A DNA stretch of 5,507 bases from Bryobacterales bacterium (GTDB lineage: Bacteria; Acidobacteriota; Terriglobia; Bryobacterales; Bryobacteraceae), in assembly GCA_016880505.1 (NCBI GenBank), contig JAEHDI010000284.1, forward strand, positions 1 to 5,507, read 5' to 3'. The notes beneath the pieces are model-generated. The model searched no databases, was not told the DNA's origin, and worked only from the letters and a program-made list of their open reading frames with translations. The first letter of the stretch is position 1, and every line of letters begins with the position of its first letter. Below are positions 4,273 to 5,507 of the stretch, in pieces. Position numbers and translations under genes: made by a program.

Positions 4273-5507
4273 CTTCGGGCGGAAAGACATTCGTGACGAG
4301 GAGGTGAAGACCCAGATCAGCTTCGACGGCGGCAGGACATGGAAAGAAGTGTGGACCAGCGCGGGCAGCGATTACGTACGCATGTACATCGACCTCGATG
4401 AGTTCTTTGCGGCGTCCGACCCGGCTCGATACGAGTACCTGTTGCGCGTCGCGGCAACAAGCAAACTCGAGCAGCCCGCGGTCTGCCTCAAGGGAGTGTC
4501 GCTGCGTTCGAAGTTGCAGATGGCGCGGCTGGCGATGCCGGGTGTGAGCCTGGGAGACAACGCCTTCACGTACGTCGATGAGAGCGGGCCCGGGCGCAAG
4601 GTACGGATCACGCACGCCTGGAGCGAGTGCAACTCCGCGGCGGCGCCTCAGGCTCCGGCGGGCGCGGAGTATCCGCCGGACGGAGGCAAGGCAGAGGGCA
4701 CCGCGATCACATTTCGGTGGCAGCCTCCCTCGGGTGGTACGGAGCCGGCGGACTACGAGTTTCAGTTGAGCGAATACGTGGACATGCGGTGGGTCGTGTC
4801 GCCGAACTTCCACAAGCTGATCAGCCGGACGGCCGACCGCGGAACCGCGTCCTTCAAGCTGTCGTACAAGGGACTTCTGAATCCGGGTGAAACGTACCAC
4901 TGGCGGGTGCGCACCCGGAGCGCGGACGGAGTCTGGGGGCCATGGTCCAAGGTATTCTCGTTCTTGGCGGAAGCGCCGCCGGTGCCAGTGAAGGTGGAGG
5001 CGCGTTTCGACCGTGGTCCCCGCACGGCCACGCTAAATTGGGAGCCGGGCAGCGGCGGGACTGCGCCGGTTCGGTACCGGATTTACGGAAGCGCGGAGCG
5101 GGGTTTCACCGCGAACGACAGCGCCTACAAGTATCACGCCGGAGAAGACGGGGTACTCGACAGTCCTCCGAACCTGTTGCTTGAGACGAAGGGTCCGGTG
5201 AATTCGGTAGCGCTGCCGGCCGAATTGTGGCGCCCGTACTATCGCGTTGTGGCGGTCGACGCCTCCGGCCATGAGAGCGGACCGTCGGATAAGGCGGAGC
5301 TTACACACCCGCTAATCCGGACGCGCGCCCTCCCCGAAGCCCGCGCCGGAGCGTACTACGAAGCAGACGTCGATCTTTCCGCATCTGCCGGCCACCTCAC
5401 TTCGGCGAACCTGAACGGCAGGCCGTATCACATGAAGTTTCGTGACGGCGACGAGCCGTCGTTCGAGCTGTCGGGGGCGCCGGAGGGACTCAATATCGAC
5501 CGGAAGA
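4232..5507 (+). CDS. Frameshifted continuation: beta-sandwich stretch, two FN3-like domains, start of Ig-like domain (partial, runs off window)
   Basis: Frame +2 is open from just after a TGA at 4229-4231 to the window edge, about 425 codons, and reads as convincing protein. After the junction come DFGRKDIRDEEVKTQISFDG and SDYVRMYIDLDEFF, then RYEYLLRV, resembling a beta-sandwich. EYPPDGG through TYHWRVRTRSADGVWGPWSKVFSF (roughly 4665-4965) is FN3-like. PVPVKVEARF through YYRVVAVDASGHESGPSDKAEL (roughly 4975-5300) is a second FN3-like unit. ALPEARAGAYYEADV through SFELSGAPEGLNIDRK (5330-5507) is the start of a putative Ig/cadherin-like (He_PIG-type) domain. There is no credible own start: the first ATG, at 4382, falls inside the first domain and no ribosome binding site fits. 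With one G removed near 4252-4265 it joins the upstream frame (SAYPIVGG then VDFGRKD), giving a secreted protein of at least 788 residues. The domains suggest carbohydrate or protein binding at the cell surface or outside the cell. Confidence 0.75.

Noticed and set aside
3980..4900. A 306-codon minus-strand open frame spanning the frameshift
   Set aside because: Arg-rich translation with no domain features; the plus strand frames on both sides of the junction encode recognisable domains.

Overview
The window is GC-rich bacterial chromosome with dense, simply organised genes. It carries no rRNA, tRNA, CRISPR array, insertion sequence or phage signal that I can see. The gene set (CDP-sugar enzymes, a DUF72 protein, dodecin, a PIG-L deacetylase and a secreted transglutaminase/FN3/Ig protein) suggests a free-living Gram-negative bacterium. 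Acidobacteriota, or a planctomycete-like lineage, is my guess from the protein flavour; the sequence does not prove it.

Left part, minus strand (1-862): the start of a CDP-sugar operon. rfbF (glucose-1-phosphate cytidylyltransferase, 862 to 86) overlaps by 10 nt the start of a Rossmann-fold dehydratase, very probably rfbG (CDP-glucose 4,6-dehydratase), of which only the first 31 codons are present. Together they would turn glucose-1-phosphate and CTP into CDP-4-keto-6-deoxyglucose for surface polysaccharide.

Divergent intergenic region (863-1147, 285 bp): no gene. It holds a candidate minus-strand promoter, a 9-bp direct repeat near the predicted transcription start, an inverted repeat touching the rfbF ribosome binding site, and a candidate plus-strand promoter for the next gene.

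Middle part, plus strand (1148-3074): a DUF72 protein, then a 66-residue dodecin and a cytosolic PIG-L/LmbE deacetylase. The last two are separated by one base and probably translationally coupled. The DUF72 gene and the dodecin gene each have their own promoter-like sequence.

Right part, plus strand (3142-5507, runs off the window): a secreted modular protein. It has a signal peptide, a transglutaminase-like domain with an intact Cys/His/Asp triad, a beta-sandwich-like stretch, two FN3-like domains and the start of an Ig-like domain. Its reading frame is broken by one base between 4232 and 4269, where there are G6 and G4 runs. The first frame stops at 4272, and the coding sequence then continues in frame +2 without a stop to the window edge, about 425 codons. 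This is the strongest anomaly here. I read it as one gene carrying a one-base insertion or a sequence error. I see no convincing evidence of a new biological system.
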